From Rhynchonema sp. JSB1_4 (Eukaryota; Nematoda; Chromadorea; Monhysterida; Xyalidae), in NCBI GenBank assembly GCA_030248065.1, contig JASAMV010000851.1:1-64000 (forward strand): a DNA stretch of 64,000 bases. Reading direction: 5' to 3'. Below, one piece after another: positions 41,826 through 52,859 of the stretch. The first letter of the stretch is position 1. The number at the start of each line of letters is the position of its first letter. The position numbers and the translations under genes were made by a program. The notes under the pieces were generated by a model. The model was not told where the DNA came from and made no database searches. It saw only the letters and a list, made by a program, of their open reading frames with translations.

Positions 41826-42713
41826 CAGTGTAGTTCCTGGGGGGAGGTGGGTCCCACCCCTCGGGTATAGGCAATCCATCGGCTCATGGCATTTTTTATG
41901 CACATAACGCATGCAGCAGCACACGCCATTTTCTAAACAAAATGTACACTTTGAGCGACTGTCATACTTTGATGGCCGCCTTATAATTTACTCGGTTTTT
42001 ATTAGCTGCTTGACATAACACTTTTCTGAATGTTACAATATTTGGGGATGTAACACTTTTCTGAATGTTACAATATTTGGGGATGTTTCAACCGATAACT
42101 GCAGAGAATAGATGCATTCATTGACGACAGTAATGCAGCGTGCAGGGTGTGTGTGTTGAGTGTCATGAGCTGGCGGACTGCCTATACGTCTGTTCCCCTC
42201 CATGGTACGCCTGCTCCACTGTTCCCCTCCGGGTACGTCTGCTCCCCCAATTTTTGCCTAAAATAGGCAATTTAGGCCTAAAATAAGAATTTTTAGGCAT
42301 AAAATGAGTGATTTTTAGGTCAATGTCGTCAAAAATCGCCAAAATACCCTTTTTATTGAGTATTTTTTCCAAAAAGGGGCAAAAATGAATCAAATTTTCG
42401 ACCTCAAAAAAGGACTTTTCTCCAAACTAGACGGGACCCGTGCCGACGGCCCGGCTACAGCGCCGCGCCCGTGTCGTGCCCCCCCCCCCCCGAAGACCCG
42501 TTAGCATACTCAAAGCTACCCGTGAAAATTGACCCGTCCGCCCTTCCGAGGGAGGGGGCCACAGACACACATATATACAGACATACGTCTTCCTGTTTTT
42601 AGTAGTATAGATTTGGGTCCTCCTCCCCCCTTCGCCCCCAGGTGGGTACGTCTGTGCCACCTCCGAAAAAAGGGGGTACCGCCTGTTCCCCCTCCGGACC
42701 AGGAACTACATTG
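41826..42713. mobile_element. 888-bp hAT-like element with empty-site evidence
   Basis: It begins CAGTGTAGTTCCTGGGG and ends CCAGGAACTACATTG, flanked by GGTGCACC and GATGCACC (7 of 8). The related repeat at 47330-47690 shows the uninterrupted site CCTTGGATGCACCCATTTGG. The interior has TTTTTGCCTAAAATAGGCAA repeats and a duplicated 35-bp segment at 42019-42088. No transposase ORF. Confidence 0.9.
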
Positions 42714-44871
42714 GATGCACCCACTTGGATTCGACACCAGAAAGGTCGACGACGCGTCCCATGGACATTGTCGAATCGTCCCACATTATGTTCCGTGGGA
42801 CGACCCGCCTCTCACAACTCCCGTAAGCAGGGTTGGGTTAAAAAAAAGTAAAAATTCTTTTGAAAAAAAAATTTTTTTTTAGGAGCGTGGTCACCCGCTT
42901 TCCATAGAAGCCGTTCCGGAAAAAATTTTGACCCCATAATTTTATTTGCTCATTAGATTGGCCATACATTGAACCTCCCAAATCCCAATTTTGAGTTGCA
43001 CATCCCGAACCGTTTTGTAGATACAGGTTCAAACCGGTGCACTGGTCGACATTTTTGACATTTTGGCAACATTGCACATTTGGCCACATTGCAAGCGCAC
43101 GTTTCAAAATAGTGGATTACTGTTTGTCATGCAATAGAAGCTAGTTATAGGCTACATGCATCATACCGAAACATAATCGGATTGGTTTTCGTTTTCGTGA
43201 AATTCGTAATTTATTGCCGTCAACCTTGTGTACCAAAGGACACTAAAGAAGTGCTGAATGAAAAAAGTATCAACGTAGCCTGACCAAACGGCTTATGCAG
43301 TTATTTGCACCACCTATCAGGCTATCTAGGCCGACAGATGGGATACCTTGTAAATCCGAAAAAAATTTATCTATGATCCAATTAATGAAAAATATTGTCA
43401 AAAAATTCCGTTTTTTCCCGTTTTTTGTCTTTTCGTGTCTGCCATTATTAATCGGTCTGTTACTAAAAACTGAAAAGTTGCTAGATTATTCTTCAGGCAG
43501 TTTTAAATGAGACGGGCACTTCACAAAACACAAGTAGCTACGCAGCCGCGCATTATTCGTGCGCGCGCAACACACCCATTTCGCCTATTTTTAACGCACC
43601 AATACCCCAAGCCCAAAATGAGCAGAGCGTAAAAGAAAAGTTACGCGTCTGTTGCTAGCAGCATTTTGCATATTAACAAATTAGATCATTATTAAAGTAT
43701 CTGCACGTATACAGTGACAAAATACGCAGACTTGTGAAAATGCGGAGCCACACAATGGCTACGGTGACCGTGCTCGTTGATTGCGCACTGGTGAACATGG
43801 CGCATGTTATCTGACGAGTGCGTTTTCATGTGCCGCTGTGCTGAACTGATGCATACGATGTGTATAGGACCATAGAATTTGAATCGCGATGAAAATTGAG
43901 CTGGCAAACACTTTTACTGGCGATAATCACGCACTTATGTTTCAGGGCATGAGACTGGGTCTACCTTTCAAGAATTTCGTGACTCAGCAAAAAGTATCAA
44001 CGTAGCCTGACCAAACGGATTATGCAGTAAGTTGCGCCACTTTTTGGGCTATCCAGGCCGACAGATGGGATACCTTGTAAATCCGAAAAAATTTTTTCTA
44101 TGATCCAATTTATGAAAAATTTTGTCAAAAAATGCCGTTTTTTCGTCTTTTTGTCTTTTCGTGTCTGCCATTGCTAATCGGTCTGTTACTAAAAACTGAA
44201 AAGTTGCTAAATTATTCTTCAGGCAGTTTTAAATGAGATGGGGACTTCGCAAAACACAAGCAGCCACGCAGCCGCGCGTTATTCGTGTGCGCGCAACACA
44301 CCCATTTCGCCTATTTTTAACGCACCAATACCCCAAGCCGAAAATGAGCAGAGCGTAAAAGAAAAATTACGCGTGTGTTGCCAGCAGCATTTTGGATATT
44401 AACAGTTTAGATCATTATTAAAGTATCTGCACGTATACAGTGACAAAATACGCAGACTTGTGAAAATGCGAAGCCACACAATGGCTACGGTTTGACCGTG
44501 CTCGTTGATTGCGCACTGGTGAACATGGCGCATGTTATCTGACGAGTGCGTTTTCATGCGCCGCTGTGCTTTAATGATGCATACGATGTGTATAGGACCA
44601 TAGAATTTGAATCGCGATGAAAATTGAGCTGGCAAACACTTTTACTGGCGATAACCACGCACTTATGTTTCAGGGCATGAGACTGGGTCTACCTTTCAAG
44701 AATTTCGTGACTCAGCAAAAAGTATCAACGTAGCCTGACCAAACGGATTATGCAGTAAGTTGCGCCACTTTTTGGGTTTTCCAGGCCGACAGATGGGATA
44801 CCTTGTAACTCCGAAAAATTTTTTTCTATGATCCAATTTATGAAACATTTTGTCAAAAAATGCCGTTTTTG

Positions 44872-45093
44872 TGGTGACTAACCCCCAATAATGCGTATCA
44901 CGTGTTTACAGCGTGTGCAGCTAGCAGCAGTGCTTGACTTTACCCACGCTATTATATTGATTGATGTTTTGATTACACCTAACTGACTGGCTTACTTTCT
45001 GTGTTTCTGTGCTTGTGAACTTCACTGTTTGGATGTATTGGATTGGAATGGAGGAATAAAATGTGAATGTTGCACCGTCTGGACTTCGTCACT
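44872..45093. mobile_element. candidate solo LTR or small element inside satellite copy 3
   Basis: About 220 bp interrupts the third satellite unit between CCGTTTTT and GTTTTTTCG. It starts TGGTGACTAACCCCC, ends CTTCGTCACTA and contains AATAAA shortly before the end. Short inverted ends and a possible 5-6-bp GTTTTT duplication suggest a solo LTR. The TG..TA ends are not canonical. Confidence 0.45.
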
Positions 45094-45596
45094 AAAGTTT
45101 TTTCGCGTTTTTTTTTGTCTTTTCGTGTCTGATGAAAATTGAAATTTTTTCTATGATCCAATTTATGAAAGATATAGTCAAGAATGCTGTTTTTGCTTTT
45201 TCGTTTGTGCCTTTATTAATCGGTCTGTTACGGAAGACAGAAAAGTTGCTAAATTATTCTTCCAGCGGTTCTAAATGAGATGAGGTAAGCTGGCGCATGT
45301 TATCCGACGAGTGCGGTTTCAGGTGGTCAACTGATACATATCATGTTTCTTAGAGCATACACGAGACTGGGTCTACTTTTCAACGGTTCCGGCAAAAAGT
45401 ATCGCAACGCAGCCTTGTGATAGTGGTCCGTTGACCTGTGCTACAGCCCGTGCAGTCAGTGTGTGTTACGCTGAGAGTGGCTGTGTGTGTATACGCAGTG
45501 TGCGTTGCACGTTATGGAGTCAGTGAGCATACCTTGTTCGTGAAGTCGTTTGGTGCTGCATAGGTATGTGAGATCCTTCAAGCCCGCCTGTCAGAC

Positions 45597-45664
45597 GGAC
45601 GCGTAGTTCAGCTGGTTAGAACAGCCGGTGCCGGAAGACGCAGGTTCAACCCCTGCCGTGTCCA
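45597..45664 (+). tRNA. tRNA-like sequence, probably pseudogene or SINE head
   Basis: GGACGCG pairs with CGTGTCC as an acceptor stem, GTTC..GAAC forms a D stem, and GCAGG TTCAACC CCTGC is a good T arm with a B-box. The anticodon arm is about 6 nt short and cannot form a 5-bp stem with a 7-nt loop. It therefore looks like a degenerate tRNA or SINE promoter in the spacer of the satellite palindrome. Confidence 0.6.
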
Positions 45665-46848
45665 AAATGTTTGGTGTGGCTTGGAAGATCACAAATGGTG
45701 AGCCCGACGTCCGAACGGATTATGCAGTCTTTTGCGCCACTTTTCGGGCTATCTAGTCCGATATGTGGTACTGGTGCAAATGAAGCTTGTGTTTTATTAA
45801 GTCCTCATCTCATATAGAACTACTTGAAGAATAACTTATCAACTTTTCAGTTTTTAGTAACAGACACGATTAATAATGGCAGACACGAAAAGACAAAAAA
45901 ATCGCGAAAAAACCGGCATTTTTTGACAAAATTTTTCATAAATTGGATCATAAAATTTTTTTTTCGGATTTACAAGGTATCCCATCTGTCGGCCTGGATA
46001 GCCCAAAAAGTGGCGCAGCTTACTGAATAATCCGTTTGGTCAGGCTACGTTGATACTTTTTGCTGAGTCACGAAATTCTTGAAAGGTAGACCCAGTCTCA
46101 TGCTCTGAAACATAAGTGCGTGATTATCGCCAGTAAAAGTGTTTGCCAGCACAATTTTCATCGCGATTCAAATTCTACGGTCCTATACACATCGTATGCA
46201 TCATTAAAGCACAGCGGCACATGAAAACGCACTCGTCAGATAACATGCGCCATGTTCACCAGAGCGCAATCAACGAGCACGGTCAAACCGTAGCCATTGT
46301 GTGGCTCCGCATTTTCACAAGTCTGCGTATTTTGTCACTGTATACGTGCAGATACTTTAATAATGATCTAAACTGTTAATATCCAAAATGCTGCTGGCAA
46401 CACACGCGTAATTTTTCTTTTACGCTCTGCTCATTTTCGGCTTGGGGTATTGGTGCCTTAAAAATAGGCGAAATGGGTGTGTTGCGCGCACACGAATAAC
46501 GCGCGGCTGCGTGGCTGCTTGTGTTTTGCGAAGTCCCCATCTCATTTAAAACTGCCTGAAGAATAATTTAGCAACTTTTCAGTTTTTAGTAACAGACCGA
46601 TTAGTAATGGCAGACACGAAAAGACAAAAAGACGAAAAAAACGGCATTTTTTGACAAAATTTTCTTAAATTGGATCATAGAAAAAATTTTTTCGGATTTA
46701 CAAGGTATCCCATCTGTCGGCCTGGATAGCCCAAAAAGTGGCGCAACTTACTGCATAATCCGTTTGGTCAGGCTACGTTGATACTTTTTGCTGAGTCACG
46801 AAATTCTTGAAAGGTAGACCCAGTCTATAAACAGTTTATCCTGCAGAG

Positions 46849-47223
46849 GCTCTGGCGGGAAGACTCATTATTTCTTTGAAAATAAAACGGATTAAACGGA
46901 ATCCCCGTAATGAGTTTTCCCCCCAGGGATGTTTCTGAGGAAGACTCATTATGCATGTTGTATGTGACCGGCGTGTATTCAGCCTAAGCCTAAGCTTAAG
47001 CCTGAGCCAAGACTGAAGCCAACATATATGTCTAAACGTGAGCGTAAGCCTGAGCCTAAGCCTGAGCTCAAGCCTGGAGCCCAAACATTGGTTCAGGGCC
47101 AACTTCCAGCTGGATTCCGTTTAATCCGTTTTATTTTCAAAGAAATAATGAGTCTTCCCCCAGCACGCAAAAATCCGTTTAATCCGGTTAATACGTTTAA
47201 TCCGTTTTATTTATAATGAGTCT
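46849..47223. mobile_element. GGGAAGACTCATTAT-ended inverted-repeat element
   Basis: The left end GGGAAGACTCATTATTTC and a following AAAATAAAACGGATTAAACG recur inverted at about 47110-47160 and, shorter, at 47170-47223. The interior has degenerate AAGCCTAAGCCTGAG units like those at 39506. No clear target duplication. Confidence 0.6.
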
Positions 47224-47329
47224 TCCCGGCACGACAATGTTTCACCTCGTTTCACCTTTCCTTTACGAATCAGGCACCGATGTTTTCTTAAAGATTTCTA
47301 TCTCCTCTAGACATGAGTTGATGAATGAC

Positions 47330-47690
47330 TGAACAGGATCTCTTCAATTGCGCTGTGGCGGAAGGGGAAGGCATTTTCACTCTTCATTTTTACCGGTACA
47401 CTGTTTCTATTCGTTTCCATCCAGGCAGGGCAATATACTAACATGACAAAACTCACGACGCCAAAAGTTTGCACGCGCCTGCCAAACAATAAGAATGAAA
47501 AAGTTGAATTGTCTTACAAGTCCGGGCACACGAGCGGAGGGGATTTATGCGACAGATCGTATCAGCCCAGGTCGATTCGACACCCTTGGATGCACCCATT
47601 TGGATTCGACACCCGCAAGGTCGACCCATGGACATTGTCGTCACATTTTGTTCCGTGGGCCGATCCGCCTCTCACTACTCCCGTAAGAGG
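47330..47690 (+). repeat. dispersed unit, uninterrupted copy
   Basis: Second copy of the unit at 41590, without the 888-bp insertion, so it preserves the pre-insertion target. Contains small ORFs that are not conserved between the copies. Confidence 0.75.
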
Positions 47691-48522
47691 GGCGGATCGT
47701 TGCACAATCAAGGGCTGCTGTTGATAAACAATAGTACCGGCAAACTATACCAAAATTCAGGTCATACATCATGCGTTTTGTTATCTTATTTATTTATTCA
47801 ACAAACCGAGATCCTGCTGCACTCACGCACACACACACATGGTCAATGCACATGACACAACTCATTCGCTAATACCATGAAATGCACCCTCCAGGCAGGG
47901 GGCGGACCGTCCCATAGAAGAAATGTGAGACGGATTTGACGCCCTTCCAAATATGAATGTGCGACGATTCGACATCCTTAGCATGCACCCTTCAGAGGGG
48001 CTGATCACCACGGAACAAAATGTGGGCTCTCTTAGACTATGGGGTAATCAGGCACACCATCGCGGAGAGATTCGAAGCCCAGTCCTGACGCCAAATGAAA
48101 ACCTCCTGGTGAGGCTTTTAAAACTTAATCCTAGGCTTAGGCTGTCACTGGGCTTAAGCGTGCTTAATCCAACCCAAACTATCATTTGAGGGGCCCTTTG
48201 GTGCCGAACTGGAGTAGTAGTTTCAGGCAGAAGTATTCTCGATCCTCCTCACTGTTTTCAATTTGCCTCAGCACTACAAAGGGTAACTGTTCGCAGCATA
48301 GCACCATCATGTTTATCATGGACCAACATCACCGCGGTTATCTGACACAACACAAATACAATTTGCATAATAGTTTACCCAACTGGTCTGGTTTTGTGCT
48401 CTGTGACACTGTGCATGCAGTCAGTTGTTTCACAAGCATTTTTACACTTATTATGCCAAAACACAATCTAAAGGTGCTTGCTAACCGCAGCCAATCCTGA
48501 CACTTTGACACGGGCTTGCAAG
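47691..48522. other. region upstream of the glutamate-receptor-like gene
   Basis: No gene supported. It may include promoter and 5' exons of the receptor gene. A short CTTAATCCTAGGCTTAGG block near 48125 echoes the telomere-type hexamer seen in nearby elements. Confidence 0.4.
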
Positions 48523-51327
48523 ATGTCCGCTCGTCGCAACGTCACAATCGTCACTTACAACTATGAGCCATTTGTGTTCGATTGTGCGCTGAATCAGACG
48601 AGTGTCGGTCGCACAGCCACTTGTCCGTTTCCGGGTTCGGATGCTGAAACATTAGACTTCATCCTGCGTGCGGCCGGTGTTGGTTACGATACTGTACCCC
48701 TGCTCAACACGATTGCAGAGACAAATGTTGATAGAGGTTAATCGTCTTTTTTTATCAGATAACGATTCTTTCATGAGATATTGGTTGCGCGTTGTTTAGT
48801 TGTGTTGAATCCTGCGTTGAACTTTTCCGGTCCTTTCCAAGCATACCTCTCCTTCCCGAGGATGGTGCCCTCGGATATGTTCACAAAATGAAATGTTTCT
48901 ACCATTCCTCGAAAAAAGTAGCATTTTCGTCTCATTGCGTCACGCTGATTTATTCAGCAACCGAATGGATCCAAAACGGCACGGCCGATGTTCTGTGCAC
49001 GTCGCGCAGTTTGACATCAGAACAGTTGAACGGCCTGCAGCAGACAAGTTGGGTGCAGAGCTTGACCGGTCAGTCTCTGACAGTTGCTGATGAATTACCA
49101 CATCCAAAAAGTGTGTTATATGGTACGTATGACCATGAGCAGCTTCCCCGCCCGGCTCGATCAGCGAATTTTACAGCAGTTTCGTCCAAATTTCACAGAC
49201 AGGTGGTGCACCGGGGACATCGGGCCGGATTTCCGAAACGGTGTAAACAAGAGTTGGGTGTAAAGGTATCTAGGTGTAAAGCTGGGTGTACCCATGGCAT
49301 CGTGGAATGTTTCAAGTTTACACCAAGCTTTGGATCGAGCTTCGCACTAACATTTATATATCCAACACTTGTTCATCACATCGTGTCGAAACTCGTGAAC
49401 GACTGTGCTGCCCACCAAATGCACCCAACTCAAACATCTCTTTGTTCGCAGAGTCGTTGGTGGCGATCAGTAGTGCGCGAGTCGAGCATGACAGCGTCTG
49501 GTCGACGGCATTCAACTTTCTGTCGATTTACGACGAGTTCAGCTGGCTGGCCATTCTGTTCGTTCTCGTCGCGCATCGACTCTATCTCAATCTGGCACTC
49601 GTTCACAACAATCACACGTGAGCTGATCAGAGCAACACTGCTTTTTGGTTATCTTGGACTCTCACACCCTGTAAAGACCACAAGACTGCCCGCATTGAGT
49701 CGATGTCTGCAGAACATGTTCTGCGCTGCGAGCATGACAGGCTAACCTCATCGAACATTGTAGCCCATCCAGTTGCATCCGCCCATTGGAAAAAACACGA
49801 CTTTGCATTGCAGTTTACACAGCAAGTTATGCGGTTACAACATGATCACATTACAGTTACAGTACACACGATTACATTACAGTTACGCGAGCAGCTCAGT
49901 GATGGTGTCGGTGCTGTCGTTCTTCATCGCACTGCTCATCACGCTGTATCGCGGTGGTCTGCTCACACGAATCATCACGCAGATGCCCGACCATCCGTTT
50001 CACGATTTTGCCTCGCTCGTCCAGCACGTTGACGAGAATCAGGTGCGGGTGCTCGCGTTCAGAGGCACCAGCTGGATGAAGATCATGCGACAGGCGCGCT
50101 TTGGACCGATGAAACGACTCAATGACCTGTTGCAGGTTAATAGTGATATCGGGCTGGGTAGAACGTATGAATAGAAGTGCAGCGTAGCTGGAGTGACCAG
50201 CAGTGCATGCATCAGCGGGCAGAGTATTGTCGGAAAACGTTGGTAGACGATTCAGGGGCATGGGACCCAGACATTGCATCGATTCTTCAAGAGAAATAAA
50301 ACAAGTTGCACCATGTGGGTCTGTGTAAATAAAGAAGCGGGGGCTTTTTAGCTTTTAGAGTAAGGCATATTGTGAATTGCGACCGGACGGTGCACCCAGG
50401 TCATCGTCAGTGCAAATGCACCAATTGGCCAAACGTTCTCCAAAGGACACGCGGTCTGGCCTTGTGTCAGCAGGTTTCCAAAAATCAGGCACACACACGT
50501 GCAAACATGCTGACCAAAGCAAAGTCGAATGCATCAATCAGGTCGTTATAAACAATCAATAATATTGAGTATTGCAGCGTCACCCTCCGATGTTCACGGA
50601 TGAGTTCGCGAGCCGGGCTGACGCGATCGCACAGATTGTCTCCGGCCGCCTGGTGTACATCACCTGGCACACAGCTGCACTCGGCGTCATGCGTCACAAC
50701 TGCGACCTTCGTTTGACGCCCCTCGCCACGTTGACACAAGCACATTTCGCGTATGTGTTTGGCGCGCATGTGCATGATGAGGTTGTTGACTAATTGACAA
50801 TTCAGGACTGTGAAACATCAGCGAGGTGCATTACTATTGAGTTCAAAGTGCCTGTCACGCGCAACCCAATGCATAATGCCATTATCGCTGATGTTTCACC
50901 AGAGCCAATCATTAAGCATACGTTGCACAATAGTTGTTGTGATCATTCACAGATCATTCAGCGTGTGAACCACGCCATTTTGATCAACACGAGTCCGTTG
51001 ATGGTGATACGCGAACGATACGATGAGCATTTGATGCGAAAGACGGTGTTCTGCGAGGGACCGACCACCCAGCCGCAGACGAACAGCAACATTCCAATCT
51101 CACTCACCATTCAAGACTTTTTCGGCGTATTTTTCGCGCTAGCCAGCTGCGCATTGGCCTGTGTCGGCATTTTTCTCATTGAACTGCTCTGGAAGAATGT
51201 CTGTCATCCGCAAGCGCGATACAAAAGCAGTAGGAAACAGACGACGGCGAGCAAAGCCAGTCGAAAATCAACCGTTAGTCGAAAGCAAACGTCGGGTGGC
51301 GTGAGCGTGATCAGCTTTGGATTGTGA
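48523..51327 (+). CDS. divergent ionotropic glutamate receptor-like protein
   Basis: Exons in consistent phase: 48523-48726, 48861-48894, 48958-49122, 49451-49618, 49883-50135, 50183-50242, 50579-50781 and 50905-51327 (stop TGA). The product is about 500 aa. Ligand-binding half S1: VTIVTYNYEPFVF, DAETLDFILRAAGVGYDT, then DGALGYVHKMK joined to TEWIQNGTADVLCTSRSLT, matching the DGxxG and W..G.ADV pattern of the family. M1: FSWLAILFVLVAHRLYL. M3: VLSFFIALLITLYRGGLLTR. S2 follows, then M4 (FFGVFFALASCALACVGIFL) and a Lys/Ser-rich tail. No amino-terminal domain or signal peptide was found, and the M1-M3 spacing is too short for a normal M2 pore loop, so an exon may be missed at 49619-49882 or the pore may be lost. 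The ATG at 48523 is a guess; upstream exons are likely. The seventh intron carries a 15-bp inverted repeat. Confidence 0.75.
50782..50904 (+). other. 123-nt intron with 15-bp inverted repeat near both ends
   Basis: GTGAAACATCAGCGA at 50810-50824 and TCGCTGATGTTTCAC at 50885-50899 are perfect complements. The second copy ends 5 nt before the exon. Folding would bring the donor and acceptor within a few tens of bases of each other. The exon phases on both sides (GAT GAG / CCA ATC) support the intron. Confidence 0.75.
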
Positions 51328-52859
51328 TCGCAACCCTGTACTGACCCAATGATGTGGTGGGTTGGTGATTGTCCGTCACTTCCGTCCATCTGTTCTGGAC
51401 TGTTGACAATATGGACTGATCCCAATATGCCCTCTGAGCCCGACATTTGTCGTTTGACGAGGACGAGGATTAATGCATAATTTTCAGTTCTGTTAACATG
51501 TCCTGTGATCTGTCCTGATGTCCCACAAACCCAATGATGTCGTTTGTTCCGACATACGTCGAACAACAATCATTGCTGCATATTGTCGTTTGTTTCTACT
51601 TTATAATTTGCAAATTGCATACCAGGTTGCGTTATGCTAATTGTCATCGTTCGATTTTGTCTACAGTGCGCTTGAAACCGGTTTTGTCTATAGTGCGCTG
51701 CTGATGTTTCACAAGATAAAGGTACAGTAAATACTTATTTATTAGCGGTAAGTTGTGGCATTATATGAACAAGGTGGTGCTATCAGGAAAGATTACATGT
51801 ATCTTACAAACGATTTGTAGCCAGCTAACCAACGAGATTTTGCAAATCGCGCGCATCCGAAAAAGGCAACGAAAATAAACGCACAAACGATGAAAACGAC
51901 ACAGCGGAAACTGAAACCAAACCTAAATTCATGTGAACAAAAAAGAAAACGATGTTAATGGAAACAAAAAAGATAGGTGCACGATACCCGCGTGGCATGA
52001 TTTCACAATAATAAACTGCATTAGAAAAATATAATTCGTGAACGGAAACCCGAAACAAAGCGCCACAAAAACGAATTAGACGATAAAAATGTATAAACAG
52101 AAAATCCGAGAGTATGTATATTTTCATTAAATTTAGCAGCTGCACTTTTTGAACGTGGTGTGCAAAGTTATTACGAGCGACAAGTAGGAACGACAATAAA
52201 ACGAAACGCACAAATCAAACACGAGTTTAGCTCAACACTGATATAACTAACACAGACGCGCGCGAATCACAACACAAACAAGAAACAAAACGGTAAAAGA
52301 AAGTACAAAAAAAATGAAGAACCAACTGAAAAGCAACTAAATACAAAACAAAAAACAAAGTAAAATACAGTAAAAAAGCAGCACAAAAAGCTGGCAACTG
52401 ATCACGAGCAGAAAAAACAGCACTGCACAAAACTGAAGAAAACCGCAAGCGCAGTGTCAGAAATACATAGAACTATTCGTAAGTTTTCGCACTATACTGC
52501 AAGAATGAGCAACAATTTCGCAAGGAGATACAAACAATGAATTTCGTGGTGACGGGAACTAACCTTTCAGCTAACTTACAAAACACACACAACACAACGC
52601 GTAGGAACGAACGACAAAACCGTCGACATCGAAGAATAACAGACCAAACAAACAAAAACAGTTGAAACCCAAACTAACACAGATACACTGCACCACGACA
52701 ATGAAGGCCGATAGAAAGTCCACTTAATGTGCAATTACGCAAACACAATGACAATACAAGTCCACGGCAGCCGAACCACAAATCATAAACATCAATAATT
52801 GGAGCTGATTTTGCTCACTTAAAAAAATAAATAGCGCACACGAATATATTGGGCGGCTT
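51328..52859. other. convergent 3' region between receptor gene and 4E-T
   Basis: The two genes end toward each other here. The sequence is A-rich on the plus strand (51.9-52.7 kb) with many AAACAAAA stretches and several AATAAA hexamers, fitting 3' UTRs. GATGTTTCAC occurs at 51703-51712. No ORF is convincing. Confidence 0.5.

Larger units (their letters stand above)
43261..46826. repeat. 728-bp satellite: three direct then inverted copies
   Basis: Units start with AAAAAGTATCAACGTAGCCT at 43261, 43989 and 44716 (periods 728 and 727). The third copy is diverged and interrupted. From about 45785 to 46826 the same unit runs in the opposite direction, 1.4 copies. The whole is a large palindrome with a tRNA-like spacer. 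A 78-codon ORF recurs in the units but is frameshifted in one copy. Confidence 0.88.

Noticed and set aside
43692..46379. A 78-codon ORF beginning MPAQFSSRFKFYG recurring in satellite units
   Set aside because: It is repeated only because the DNA unit is repeated; one copy is frameshifted by a 2-base difference and there is no start context or codon-level constraint visible.
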